Assembly (NCBI GenBank): GCA_002162955.1
Contig: MABD01000037.1
Coordinates: forward strand, 62,001 to 126,000
DNA: 64,000 nt
From: Gammaproteobacteria bacterium 45_16_T64
Lineage (GTDB): Bacteria > Pseudomonadota > Gammaproteobacteria > Pseudomonadales > Ketobacteraceae
Direction: 5' to 3'
Part shown: piece by piece, positions 36,629 to 46,847 of the stretch
Numbering within the stretch: position 1 is the first letter of the stretch
How the letters are laid out: each line of letters opens with the position of its first letter
Notes under the pieces: generated by a model
What the model was told of the DNA's origin: nothing
The model's database searches: none
What the model saw: the letters and a program-made list of their open reading frames with translations, nothing else
Position numbers and translations under genes: made by a program

Positions 36629-37297
36629 TTAGCCGATAAACTCTTCTTCTGCGATAACCAAATACGTATTACTCTCCTTTATGTGTTCCAACAATACCAC
36701 CCGATCTCCCTTGCTAAAGCTTACCCCTCCTTCCGTTCTTACTTTAAAAATCAACCCCGCTCCACCATCTTCTAGTGTGGCTTCACCAAAATCACTATCA
36801 ACCCGCAAAGTCCGTACAATGGCCGTCTGCCCCAACACCAACTTAGGCGTATTCTGCACCGTTTTATCAAAGAACGGCTTTAGTGGCTTAATCACAATGG
36901 CCGTAGCAACGGCCGCAACATACAGGCAGATCGCAACAACAGGAATCCCTGCAATAAATCGAACGATTCCGTCCGGCAACCAACCGAACAAAAAATGCAC
37001 AGCATAATAACAAAGAATCCAGCCTATCAATGAAATAAACGAGATGACTATCGTTACAGGCACGCCATTAAGACCCAGCCGCATAAAAAGCCCCGCTAAG
37101 ATGTCAGCAGTGGTGCTTGTGCTTTCTGCATTGACGTCCGCTTCAAAATCCAGCACATCAATATCAACAAAACCCAATACCGCGACAAACCAATACAATA
37201 GAGTGACAAAGAGAAAGAAACTAAAAAAGACCGTCGGAAAAGAGGCAATATTCTGATAGAACGGATCCATCCCCTCGGTTAGTAAGATCGCAAACAC
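36629..37297 (-). CDS. YqiJ/NfeD-like membrane protein with C-terminal OB fold
   Basis: A 222-residue protein with three or four membrane helices in the first 140 residues and a soluble C-terminal domain (GQTAIVRT..GEATLEDGG..GDRVVLLEHIKESNTYLVI) of the OB type seen in YqiJ and NfeD proteins. Such proteins pair with flotillins and are thought to help their assembly. The GTG start has a near-perfect AAGGAGGT site 4-5 bases upstream. First gene of the YqiJ-flotillin-ATPase group. Confidence 0.75.
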   Translation of the reverse strand: MFAILLTEGMDPFYQNIASFPTVFFSFFLFVTLLYWFVAVLGFVDIDVLDFEADVNAESTSTTADILAGLFMRLGLNGVPVTIVISFISLIGWILCYYAVHFLFGWLPDGIVRFIAGIPVVAICLYVAAVATAIVIKPLKPFFDKTVQNTPKLVLGQTAIVRTLRVDSDFGEATLEDGGAGLIFKVRTEGGVSFSKGDRVVLLEHIKESNTYLVIAEEEFIG

Positions 37298-37609
37298 TTG
37301 TACCTCCTTGATAAGCTCAAAAACCCAAAACAGCAGATGCTAAATAGTGTACCTCAAAATACGTCAGATCAGAGTTATATTGGGGCAATATGGATATTTT
37401 CAAGGGGATAAGAGCAGATAAAAGAGGGTCGCAGACAATGCGCCAGCCTAGTTCCTTCAGTCACAATATATTGATTGGCAGCGAATTGAATATTTGTCTA
37501 TGTAATTACGTATGCAGTTACATAATATGAGCAAATAGTTATGCATATTGCCAAGAGAAACCCACAAGCTAAAAACTAACGGGATTCTCTTGGCAGGACC
37601 ACTAAGTGG
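37298..37609. other. intergenic region upstream of the YqiJ-like gene
   Basis: No gene seen. It holds the AAGGAGGT ribosome binding site of the YqiJ-like gene and, next to the fabY stop, an 11-bp inverted repeat TGCCAAGAGAA / TTCTCTTGGCA (37549-37559 / 37585-37595) with a 25-nt loop and no T tract, possibly a weak fabY terminator. A smaller dyad TATGTAA / TTACATA (37499-37505 / 37518-37524) could be an operator for the three-gene module. Confidence 0.4.
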
Positions 37610-39523
37610 TTAGTCCACCATGTCGCTGTATTTGTTGGCTATTGATAAGTTTACCGGCTTTGGGAATCCTGGCACAGTTAAAGAAGTTTCAGTAATGTTG
37701 ATTTGATCTTCATCGATCATATCCTCACCAAACTTATAAATCGGTCCCAATTCGTTCAGCAACGCCGACGCTTCATATTTAGCGTTCTGCTGCCTCACCT
37801 GCTGACGCTTCTGTTGATACTCAATCATCGACTGCTCGCCATAACGCTTAGCCAACATGCTTTCAACAATCCTTGGAGATATTACACATGCAGTCGCATT
37901 ATTACCGCCAAAACCCTTAGTGTTTAAGAATGCGACGTCCATCGGCGTGCCCTCGACCCTTTTATCCTGAAGAGGGAAGAGCAACCGGTCAGCCTGAACA
38001 TCTTCCGCGATTGCCTCTGTTGTTTTTATTCCAGGAATGACGTTATGCCTAAACACCCCTAACGTGGCAACCAGCTGATCGGCGCTCGCAGGTGACAAGG
38101 AATGACCAACATAAGACTTGATCGCTGCAACTGGCCATTGATTGATGCCAAAGGTCTCCGCCACACGCTGAAGAACATCCGCTTCAGTCGTTCTATTTTT
38201 GGGCGTGCTGGAGCCATGAGCTTGAACAAAACTTCGCTGCTGCACGCACTCTCCACCCAGCATGGCCTTAATGGAAGCCACTGCTTTGGATAAAGTGAGA
38301 TAATTACCTGGACCAGGTGCGGAGATGGATTTCTTGTGGCCATCGGCATTCACAAAGACATCGGTCACTGCACCGTGAACATCAGCACCCAACTCCATCG
38401 CGAGGGCATCATCCATCAACACAAAATACTGCGCCGACTCAGCCAAGGTAAATCCACAATTTTCGCCAAACGGCCTTACTGCTCGACGATGGTTCGGTGT
38501 CTCGGACTGATCTAATTTACATAATTTATCATCAGACGCTAGGGCCCCCATCGCATGGTAACCATCAAACACTTCAGGGGTTAGTGGCGCCTCACTATTA
38601 CCGACAATCACGACTCGACTGCGGCCGTTTTGTATATCGGCAATACCGTTACGCAAATTATATAGGAATGTCGCGCAGGCTCCCGTGGTACTGCCGGTTG
38701 AACCAACACTACCTAGCACATACGCATTAATAAAATCGGCAGGCATATTGATTAGCCCTAACGGCAATTGCTTCGCAGTCACTCGCCCTCCTAACATGGA
38801 GGATTGCATGAAACCACCATAGCCGTCAGCATCAACCTGACACATGGCGCTACCGGCATAAACAGAGATGGCATCAGGCTCAACTTTTTCCATCACCTGC
38901 GACCACTCTATTCCCATCGAGCGTAACGCATCGGTCGCTGCCAATAACGTCATTTGCAACCCCCGCGGATGAAACTTAGAACGATAATATGACCCAGGGT
39001 CAAACCCAGTCGGTAATTGGCCCGCCGAAGTAACAGGCATCTTTCGGGTCGTTTCGACTTTTATATCAGCGGTCCCAGCCAGCGCAACCAGCACACTATC
39101 AGCATCTCCGTCATCTTCCACCTGCCAGCCTGCCGGTAATGGATTAGGCAATTGCTTGCGATTAACCCGAAACGATAAGCCAGCAGAACCCTCAGCGGAA
39201 AGCTGTAATGCCTTGTGTGTCGGTACGGCATCACCATCAAAGTGATTACTTTCGATACGTCGCACCAGGGTACTTTCCAACACCTGGGTTCGATAACGTT
39301 TTGCCACCTCTTGCATCGAGCAAACCTGACCATCTTGATCAAGATAATTGCCTGCTTCAACGGTTACCAATTTCATCATCACCGCAAGGCTTGTGACGGT
39401 CTCTTGCTGCTGCTCAGCCGTTAGACTCTCAAATACCATACGCCGATAAGCATGATGAGATGAACTACGCCCTGCCGCGCCAAATCCACCAAAACCTACT
39501 ATCACTGGTAACCGTGTTGCCAT
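37610..39523 (-). CDS. fabY: beta-ketoacyl-ACP synthase FabY
   Basis: A 637-residue ketosynthase, much longer than FabF, starting MATRLPVIVGFGG as FabY proteins of pseudomonads do. The Cys is in SVGSTGSTTGACATFLYN, the first His in QAHGSSTPKN and the second in SYVGHSLSPAS. FabY condenses acetyl-CoA with malonyl-ACP to start fatty acid synthesis in Pseudomonas, replacing FabH. The ATG at 39523 matches family starts; a GTG at 39535 with AGGA upstream is an alternative. It is divergent from the AraC-type regulator. Confidence 0.88.
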   Translation of the reverse strand: MATRLPVIVGFGGFGAAGRSSSHHAYRRMVFESLTAEQQQETVTSLAVMMKLVTVEAGNYLDQDGQVCSMQEVAKRYRTQVLESTLVRRIESNHFDGDAVPTHKALQLSAEGSAGLSFRVNRKQLPNPLPAGWQVEDDGDADSVLVALAGTADIKVETTRKMPVTSAGQLPTGFDPGSYYRSKFHPRGLQMTLLAATDALRSMGIEWSQVMEKVEPDAISVYAGSAMCQVDADGYGGFMQSSMLGGRVTAKQLPLGLINMPADFINAYVLGSVGSTGSTTGACATFLYNLRNGIADIQNGRSRVVIVGNSEAPLTPEVFDGYHAMGALASDDKLCKLDQSETPNHRRAVRPFGENCGFTLAESAQYFVLMDDALAMELGADVHGAVTDVFVNADGHKKSISAPGPGNYLTLSKAVASIKAMLGGECVQQRSFVQAHGSSTPKNRTTEADVLQRVAETFGINQWPVAAIKSYVGHSLSPASADQLVATLGVFRHNVIPGIKTTEAIAEDVQADRLLFPLQDKRVEGTPMDVAFLNTKGFGGNNATACVISPRIVESMLAKRYGEQSMIEYQQKRQQVRQQNAKYEASALLNELGPIYKFGEDMIDEDQINITETSLTVPGFPKPVNLSIANKYSDMVD

Positions 39524-39690
39524 CAAATTCACCACTTATTTTCCTATCAATCCCATTGTTTCACGCAGTGTAGTCAGAGTATCACCTAACCATTATGCTG
39601 ATAAGGTCAACGTTGCCGGCATTTTAGCCAAACTTGTAACAAAACACTGGATTTGGCCAATCCCCCCAAAGAAAAGGCTAGAATGTCTAT

Positions 39691-40719
39691 ATGGACACAA
39701 AAAAAACATCTCAATTATTACCCAATCACACAAAAATCACGCTAGTTCTATGTGATAACATGCTCGCCAGTAGCTGTACATTACCGATTGAAATGTTGCG
39801 AACGGCGGAGGGAGCTGCGCGAGGGAAAAAGCGGCACTCAACACGGCTAGATATACAGACAGTATCCTCTGACGGCAAACCGGTGGTAACCAGCTCTGGT
39901 TTCACCTTTACACCCTCTTCATCTATCGCTAATTGCTCAGACTCCGATTACATCTATGTTCCTTCGCTTTGGCGCAACCCCTCACCGGTCGTGCGAAGCA
40001 ATCAGCCATTGGTGAACTGGTTGCGGGATCAGGCTGATACTGGAGCGATCATCAACGGCGTGGGGACTGGGTGTTGCTTTCTCGCCGAGGCTGGTTTGCT
40101 CAACCACAAACCAGCCACCACTCATTGGCACTATTTTGACCAATTTGAAAAACACTACCCGGATGCAGACCTTAAGCGCGAGTACTTTATTACCCAAGCA
40201 GGAAATATCTATTGCGCCGCCAGTGTTAACTCACTAGCAGACCTCACAGTACATTTTGTTTCTGAGATTTATGACAACACCATAGCAAATCATGTACAAC
40301 GTCATTTTTCTCATGAAATCCGTTCCGATTATAAAAATACGAGTTATTTCGAAGAAAAGATCAATCGGCACCCTGACGAAGATATTGTTCACGCACAGCG
40401 CTGGCTCAAAGATAACTTTGCAAAAGAGTTCAAATTGAGTGAGGTCGCAACTCAATTTGATATGAGTGTCCGCACTTTTAATCGGCGTTTTAAAAAGGCC
40501 AATGGAAAAACACCGCTACAACATTTACAAAACATTCGCATCGATGTCGCCAAAGACCTACTCAAGAACACCAACCTATCCATAGGGGAGATTTCACTCG
40601 CGGTTGGATACTTGGACATGGGGCATTTTGCGGAAATTTTCAAGAAGAACCTTGCCATCACGCCGAGTGAATACCGTACCACCGTGCGTGCGAAACTGTT
40701 TGCAGCAGAAGATCAATAA
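39691..40719 (+). CDS. GlxA-family AraC-type transcriptional regulator (DJ-1/PfpI plus HTH)
   Basis: A 342-residue regulator. Residues about 15-200 form a DJ-1/PfpI-like domain with the nucleophile-elbow-like GVGTGCCFLAEAG; residues about 235-335 are the double helix-turn-helix of AraC (FKLSEVATQFDMSVRTFNRRF and LSIGEISLAVGYLDMGHFAEIFKK). Targets unknown; the divergent fabY or the downstream GST gene are candidates by position. Confidence 0.85.
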   Translation: MDTKKTSQLLPNHTKITLVLCDNMLASSCTLPIEMLRTAEGAARGKKRHSTRLDIQTVSSDGKPVVTSSGFTFTPSSSIANCSDSDYIYVPSLWRNPSPVVRSNQPLVNWLRDQADTGAIINGVGTGCCFLAEAGLLNHKPATTHWHYFDQFEKHYPDADLKREYFITQAGNIYCAASVNSLADLTVHFVSEIYDNTIANHVQRHFSHEIRSDYKNTSYFEEKINRHPDEDIVHAQRWLKDNFAKEFKLSEVATQFDMSVRTFNRRFKKANGKTPLQHLQNIRIDVAKDLLKNTNLSIGEISLAVGYLDMGHFAEIFKKNLAITPSEYRTTVRAKLFAAEDQ

Positions 40720-40912
40720 TGCATTACAATTTTAGAAGTGCTAGCCGAAGATTATTGGCGATATCTGCCGAATCAGTTGGCGACTTTCACACTAGATGGT
40801 TCCATATACATATAAACACTGGCTGAATATCGAGATAAACTTGCACCAAGCTTTCGTTCCTGCTTATTATTCAATTCGAACATAGAACCCAAGCTATACT
40901 GCGAGCCTCGCT

Positions 40913-42013
40913 ATGACAAAAAAAATTGAATTATACGGATGGGAAGTATCTCCCTATACTGAAAAAGTAAACACCTATCTAAACTTCAAAGGCATCCCCT
41001 ACAGCATAGTCCGACCCAATGCATATACATTAGCGCGAAAAATCCAACCCGCAGTAGGCAAAATGATAATGCCCGTTGTCTATATTAATGGAAAAGATCC
41101 CATTCAAGATTCAACTATTATCATCGAGCATTTCGAACAAGACTACCCTGCCACACCTGCTATTCCCAAGCCCCCCAAGCAACGTATCGCGGCTCAACTG
41201 ATTGAGCTATACAGTGATGAATGGCTACCAATGGCAGCATTACATTATCGCTGGAATTACCCCGAAAATTATTCATTTATTATCGGAGAATTTGGACGCA
41301 ATGCTCTTCCCTATTTTCCCAAATTCATTCAGTCAAAAGTTGCTAAAAGTTTCGCAGGTAAAATGTCGGGTTATTTACCTGTCCTAGGCATTACCGACAA
41401 AACCAAAAATGCATTAGAAAACCATGTAGAGAAGTTGTTGGGGCTATTGGACACTCATTTTACAGCCCATAGATTTCTACTTGGAGATCAACCTTGTCTT
41501 GCCGACTTTTCTCTATTTGGCCCCCTCTTCGCACACCTTCACAGAGATCCCGCGCCGAAGGATTTAGTGGCTAAACACTCTCATGTATTAGCCTGGATTG
41601 AACGTTTACGAGGCGACACATCATCAGAGCGAAATGGACTACTTAGCAATGATCAGATCCCTGATTCACTCGTGCCAGTCCTCAATCATATAACCCATAG
41701 CCATATGCCATTGATCCAACAAACTATTGATGCTGTCATCGCATGGAGTGAAAACAAAAAATCTGGCGATAAACTCCCACAACGACTCGGTGATGCCGAG
41801 CTGACTATCGAAGAAAAAACGGAAACGCGCTATAACCTTAGCTACGGATACTGGATGTTTCAACGCATTCAGCAAACCTATCTACAACTGGATTCAGCAA
41901 AAAAAACCGAGGTCGAAGAATTCATTCTTTCGCTCGATAACTTTTCTCTGCTAACCAAGCCACTACCCGTTCAGACCAAATTGAGAAAGTGCAGACTCTA
42001 CCTATCAACCTAG
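40913..42013 (+). CDS. glutathione S-transferase family protein
   Basis: A 366-residue protein. The N-terminal thioredoxin-like domain (IELYGWEVSPYTEKVNTYL, cis-Pro in MIMPVVYING, QDSTIIIEHFE) is followed by the helical GST domain containing FLLGDQPCLADFSLFGP. About 100 extra residues follow the usual GST end. The first-helix position is Ser-Pro-Tyr-Thr without Cys, so a Ser/Tyr-type or non-classical GST is likely. Substrate unknown. Its stop overlaps the convergent amidohydrolase stop by 4 bases. Confidence 0.75.
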   Translation: MTKKIELYGWEVSPYTEKVNTYLNFKGIPYSIVRPNAYTLARKIQPAVGKMIMPVVYINGKDPIQDSTIIIEHFEQDYPATPAIPKPPKQRIAAQLIELYSDEWLPMAALHYRWNYPENYSFIIGEFGRNALPYFPKFIQSKVAKSFAGKMSGYLPVLGITDKTKNALENHVEKLLGLLDTHFTAHRFLLGDQPCLADFSLFGPLFAHLHRDPAPKDLVAKHSHVLAWIERLRGDTSSERNGLLSNDQIPDSLVPVLNHITHSHMPLIQQTIDAVIAWSENKKSGDKLPQRLGDAELTIEEKTETRYNLSYGYWMFQRIQQTYLQLDSAKKTEVEEFILSLDNFSLLTKPLPVQTKLRKCRLYLST

Positions 42014-43080
42014 TTATGTAGACGATAATGCGTCTTCGCATTATCATGGAACACTTTTATTTTATCATCGTGTTCCATGCCCTCACATAGCGTCCAATAC
42101 AGGTCATACAACGTAGCAAAAGACATCGATGCTTTATCCATAGGAAAGTTAGATGCAAACATGCAACGATCCACACCAAAATGTTTCAGTACAAACTCAA
42201 ACATCGGCTGCACATCATCCAGCACCTGCTCACAGGACGGGGGCTGATTGAGCAGGTGATAACCCCAGCCCACCACAGGCATAAAAAAACCCGATAGTTT
42301 CACCTGCACATTTGGACACTCAGCGACCTTTGCCATCCCTTCTTGCCACTGACGCAACGTGGACTCACGCCCTTTTGATGTTTTTCCATAAGTTGAAAAC
42401 TCCCCCCCCAGACCAATTGGCGTGCCCATATGACACAAAACAAATCGGATATTCGGATAGGCCCTCGCCAAGGTCACCATTTCATCTAACTGATGATGAA
42501 AAAACCAAGCTTCAAAACTCAGATCGTAGCGTGCGAACAGATCAAACCCTTGTCGCCAGCGTACATCTTGCGACAGCTTTGCTTGATCACAAAAGCGCAT
42601 AATACCTTTATCATGATCCCAGGCCAGCATTTGTCTTACACCAACAAACTTCTTACTCGCTTTTCGGTGTGCATCCAGAATACCAAGCACATTGCCTTTG
42701 CGAAAATCGACATAACCAATTAATGCCCCCAAATCTATATTCGACTGGGATCGAAATAATGAATCAACCCACAACGTCTCGCCCACCGGGCCCAATCCTG
42801 ACTTATCTTTCCAGTCAGCTTCTACATGCACGATTTGCTGAAGATTCAGATGTCGAACATCTTGCCGATAGGTCTCAGGGAGATAATTGTGAGCAACATG
42901 ATCGACTTTGCCTACATAATCTCGATCAGACTTTTTGGCCCCCAACATTATAGCCCTTTCATACAGACCGTTATTCCAACCCAATAATTTTTTCGGCCAA
43001 GTCAAAGCTCTCGGGGTGTGTTTGAGATCCCACTGATGGATGTGAGGATCGATAATCGGGAAATCCGCTGGAAAGGTCAA
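42010..43080 (-). CDS. amidohydrolase-family (COG3618-like) metal-dependent hydrolase
   Basis: A 356-residue TIM-barrel hydrolase. Metal-ligand motifs are visible: HxH in IDPHIHQWDL near residue 13, a His in IVHVEADW, a His in FVLCHMG and an Asn-containing end motif MFASNFPMDK in place of the commoner Asp. Members hydrolyse lactones or decarboxylate aromatic acids; substrate unknown. The proposed start is a TTG with GGAG 7 bases upstream. Convergent with the GST gene. Confidence 0.72.
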   Translation of the reverse strand: MTFPADFPIIDPHIHQWDLKHTPRALTWPKKLLGWNNGLYERAIMLGAKKSDRDYVGKVDHVAHNYLPETYRQDVRHLNLQQIVHVEADWKDKSGLGPVGETLWVDSLFRSQSNIDLGALIGYVDFRKGNVLGILDAHRKASKKFVGVRQMLAWDHDKGIMRFCDQAKLSQDVRWRQGFDLFARYDLSFEAWFFHHQLDEMVTLARAYPNIRFVLCHMGTPIGLGGEFSTYGKTSKGRESTLRQWQEGMAKVAECPNVQVKLSGFFMPVVGWGYHLLNQPPSCEQVLDDVQPMFEFVLKHFGVDRCMFASNFPMDKASMSFATLYDLYWTLCEGMEHDDKIKVFHDNAKTHYRLHN

Positions 43081-43607
43081 AGTCGCGCTCCATATTTGAG
43101 AGTATTTACACCCTCCACACTAACATGGCCATATTCAACAGGTGAATGGCGTAACAGCCCAGAGCCCATCATTTCACCAAAAAGGGCAGCTTAGCCACAT
43201 TGAATTGGGCTCCATATATTGGCAGAGCGCTCTACTGACGGTGGCATTATTGACAAGCCAAGACAATGAAATTACCGTCAGCTTTTCCCCTGGGCTAGAA
43301 CTATCACGATAGTGGAGAAAAAGAGCCGACATTCTATTTCCCGAGTACTTTATCGCCCCTCTCCCCACCAGATGTAATCAAGCTCTCGAAGAAACCCGTT
43401 GATTACATCGTAGGTGACCCATCCGTGATTTTTTTAGCATTCGAAGTAATGATAAACTGAGCAAAGAAAACAAGCGGAACATCGACGGGACGACACAGAC
43501 GTGTAATCACACCCATTTATAGCGACTATTTAATTATACTAGTAGTGTATCCTCGGCTATCACTCTAGAATCCGCCATATTCAACTGCCATGAAGGGATT
43601 CTATGCT
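43081..43607. other. 527-bp intergenic region with a possible gene remnant and an inverted repeat
   Basis: No confident gene. A plus-strand frame open from 43124, with a GTG at 43142, runs to TAG at 43310-43312 and encodes a protein-like 56 residues (..GQLSHIELGSIYWQSALL..), which may be a remnant. The frame continues with further stops. Downstream, GATGTAATCA (43371-43380) and TGATTACATC (43400-43409) form a perfect 10-bp inverted repeat that may be an operator or hairpin. The AAGGGA ribosome binding site of the next gene is at the end. Confidence 0.35.
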
Positions 43608-44414
43608 ATGTCTATTTTATTACTTACAAAGTTACTCATTGTCCCGACATTCATATTACTTGTGAGCTTAGCCGGGCGCAGATGGGGGCCATTTATTAGC
43701 GGTCTACTGTCGGGGCTTCCCGTGATCGCAGGACCCATCACTTTTTTTCTTGCCGTAGAGCAAGGCGAAGCTTTCGCTGTTGCATCTGCCCACTCCACAC
43801 TACTTGGCATCACAGCCCTCACTAGCTTTTGCTTTATTTACGGTTGGCTCGCGCAGTTTTGGCATTGGTCTCTAACCCTAATCACTGGTTGGAGTTGTTA
43901 TTTCCTTATTTCATATGGCATCGCAAATATAACGCTGGATCCGTCAATATCCATTGTGCCAGCGCTGTTGTGCATCGGACTATTTACTCACTTCACACCC
44001 AATAAGCGTCGCGAACAGCTGTCGACAGAGGTCTCGGCGCGCGAAATCGTTTTACGTATGTCTTGTGCTGCAGCACTGGTTTTCAGCGTTACTCAGTTCG
44101 CCACCGCTTTAGGGCCTATTTATAGTGGTATTTTTGCCGCCTTCCCTGTCGCCGCCAGTGTCCTCGCCGTTTTCACCCACGCATCATATAGCGGCCACCA
44201 CGCCCGAGCACTATTACGCGGCGTTATGTTCGGACTGATAAGTTTATCTAGCTTTTATTACGCCATTTCCTTACTCGCACCTCACTTTGGTTTCTATTCT
44301 GCTTTCTACGGTGCTATCGCCATCGTATTACTTCTACAAGGTGCTAACTACGCGGTATTCCTGTGCATCAAAAAAAGCACCACTCACGCGTTAAACTTAC
44401 GGGCCTCTGAATAA
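43608..44414 (+). CDS. polytopic membrane protein with a duplicated GPxxSG...PV motif
   Basis: A 268-residue integral membrane protein with eight or nine hydrophobic helices. Two halves repeat a motif: GPFISGLLSGLPV (27-39) and GPIYSGIFAAFPV (169-181), each in an early helix of its half, as in transporters built by gene duplication. No family recognised. The ATG at 43608 was chosen because AAGGGA lies about 9 bases upstream; an in-frame ATG at 43590 would contain that site. Possibly a small-solute or lipid transporter, but this is inference. Confidence 0.65.
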   Translation: MSILLLTKLLIVPTFILLVSLAGRRWGPFISGLLSGLPVIAGPITFFLAVEQGEAFAVASAHSTLLGITALTSFCFIYGWLAQFWHWSLTLITGWSCYFLISYGIANITLDPSISIVPALLCIGLFTHFTPNKRREQLSTEVSAREIVLRMSCAAALVFSVTQFATALGPIYSGIFAAFPVAASVLAVFTHASYSGHHARALLRGVMFGLISLSSFYYAISLLAPHFGFYSAFYGAIAIVLLLQGANYAVFLCIKKSTTHALNLRASE

Positions 44415-44524
44415 CCCACCCAGAACCTGGTGTACGAGGGAGTCTTTACTATTCACAAAATGCCGATTATTCTTACCGTCCTATAAATGCAATCAACGCA
44501 GCCGAATGGAATAGGATCCACGTT

Positions 44525-44989
44525 ATGTCGCAACCCGTAGCTACACTGACATTAGAACAACTACATGATAAAGATGCCATTCGCGAATTACGCTATCGCT
44601 ACTGTCGCGCAGTAGACACACAAGATTTTAAAACGATAGAAGCTTGTTTTATAGCCAGTGCTACCATCGACTTTGGATCTGCTGGGAAACTCGATTCTAG
44701 GGATGCACTACTGGATATGATGCGTACTTACGCTCAAAACAATAGCACGATAGGCTTACACACGGCACACAACCCGATCATTGAATTCAACAGCAAAACT
44801 AGTGCAAGCGCCCATTGGGTCACACAATTCACTTCATATGACCCGAGTACCAATACCGCACTAAAGCAATCAGGAACCTTTGTAGATCAATATATCAAGA
44901 CGAATGAGGGCTGGAAAATAACTCACTGTTGCTACACTATTTTATTCCACAACAGCCACTCATCAAACATTGGCACCCCAATCATTTAA
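44525..44989 (+). CDS. SnoaL/NTF2-like protein
   Basis: A 154-residue single-domain protein with the SnoaL-4 pattern: an N-terminal helix (LEQLHDKDAIRELRYRYCRAVDTQDFKTIEACF) and a curved sheet ending GTFVDQYIKTNEGWKITHCCY. Such domains act as small-molecule dehydratases, isomerases or ring hydroxylase partners. Role unknown. It is followed 12-33 bases later by a GFA-type gene, so the pair is probably co-transcribed. Confidence 0.75.
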   Translation: MSQPVATLTLEQLHDKDAIRELRYRYCRAVDTQDFKTIEACFIASATIDFGSAGKLDSRDALLDMMRTYAQNNSTIGLHTAHNPIIEFNSKTSASAHWVTQFTSYDPSTNTALKQSGTFVDQYIKTNEGWKITHCCYTILFHNSHSSNIGTPII

Positions 44990-45022
44990 CCCATACACCC
45001 CTTGCTTGTTACGGAAAATCAT

Positions 45023-45409
45023 ATGATCTATCAAGGAAGCTGCCACTGCGGTGCGGTAAAGTTTAACGTTGAGTGTCCTGACACCATTGAGGTGGAAGAT
45101 TGCAACTGCTCAATTTGCAACAAAACAGGCTTCTTACATCTCATAGTGCCAAAACAAGACTTCACGCTGCTAACGGACAAAGAGCAGCTGACAACATACA
45201 CCTTTAACACTGGCGTAGCGCAACACTATTTTTGTAAGACTTGCGGGGTAAAACCTTTTTATGTTCCTCGCTCTAACCCTGACGGGATGGACATTAACAT
45301 ACGCTGCCTCGATACCCAGCCAAAAAACATCACGATCGTAAAATTTGATGGGCAAAATTGGGAGCAACATGCCCACACGCTAGCACACAAAAGCCAGGGC
45401 AATAATTAA
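45023..45409 (+). CDS. GFA/CENP-V-type zinc protein (Gfa-like, glutathione adduct enzyme family)
   Basis: A 128-residue protein with the zinc-binding pattern of the GFA family: CHCG at the N-terminus, CNCSIC in the middle and CKTCG towards the C-terminus. The family includes the glutathione-dependent formaldehyde-activating enzyme, but most members have unknown substrates. The ATG at 45023 begins MIYQGSCHCGAV, as in relatives; a TTG seven codons upstream is unlikely. Confidence 0.82.
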   Translation: MIYQGSCHCGAVKFNVECPDTIEVEDCNCSICNKTGFLHLIVPKQDFTLLTDKEQLTTYTFNTGVAQHYFCKTCGVKPFYVPRSNPDGMDINIRCLDTQPKNITIVKFDGQNWEQHAHTLAHKSQGNN

Positions 45410-45420
45410 TTACACCAAAC

Positions 45421-45455
45421 AAAAAAGCCCCAACCAACAGGCTGGGGCTTTTTTT
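45421..45455. terminator. bidirectional rho-independent terminator
   Basis: A-rich GCCCCAACC (45427-45435) pairs with GGCTGGGGC (45440-45448, one mismatch) around a 4-nt loop, flanked by six A residues before and seven T residues after. It serves the plus-strand GFA gene and the minus-strand purA gene. Confidence 0.9.
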
Positions 45456-45468
45456 ATCCGCTACAATC

Positions 45469-46797
<1,329 letters not shown>

Positions 46798-46847
46798 CTA
46801 TGGCCACGATCATATCGAAGCCAAGCTATATGGTATATCTAAGAGCC

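Noticed and set aside
43174-43368. Minus-strand 64-residue open frame
   Set aside because: No ribosome binding site, composition rich in Ser and Cys without a recognisable pattern, and opposite to a more protein-like plus-strand frame.
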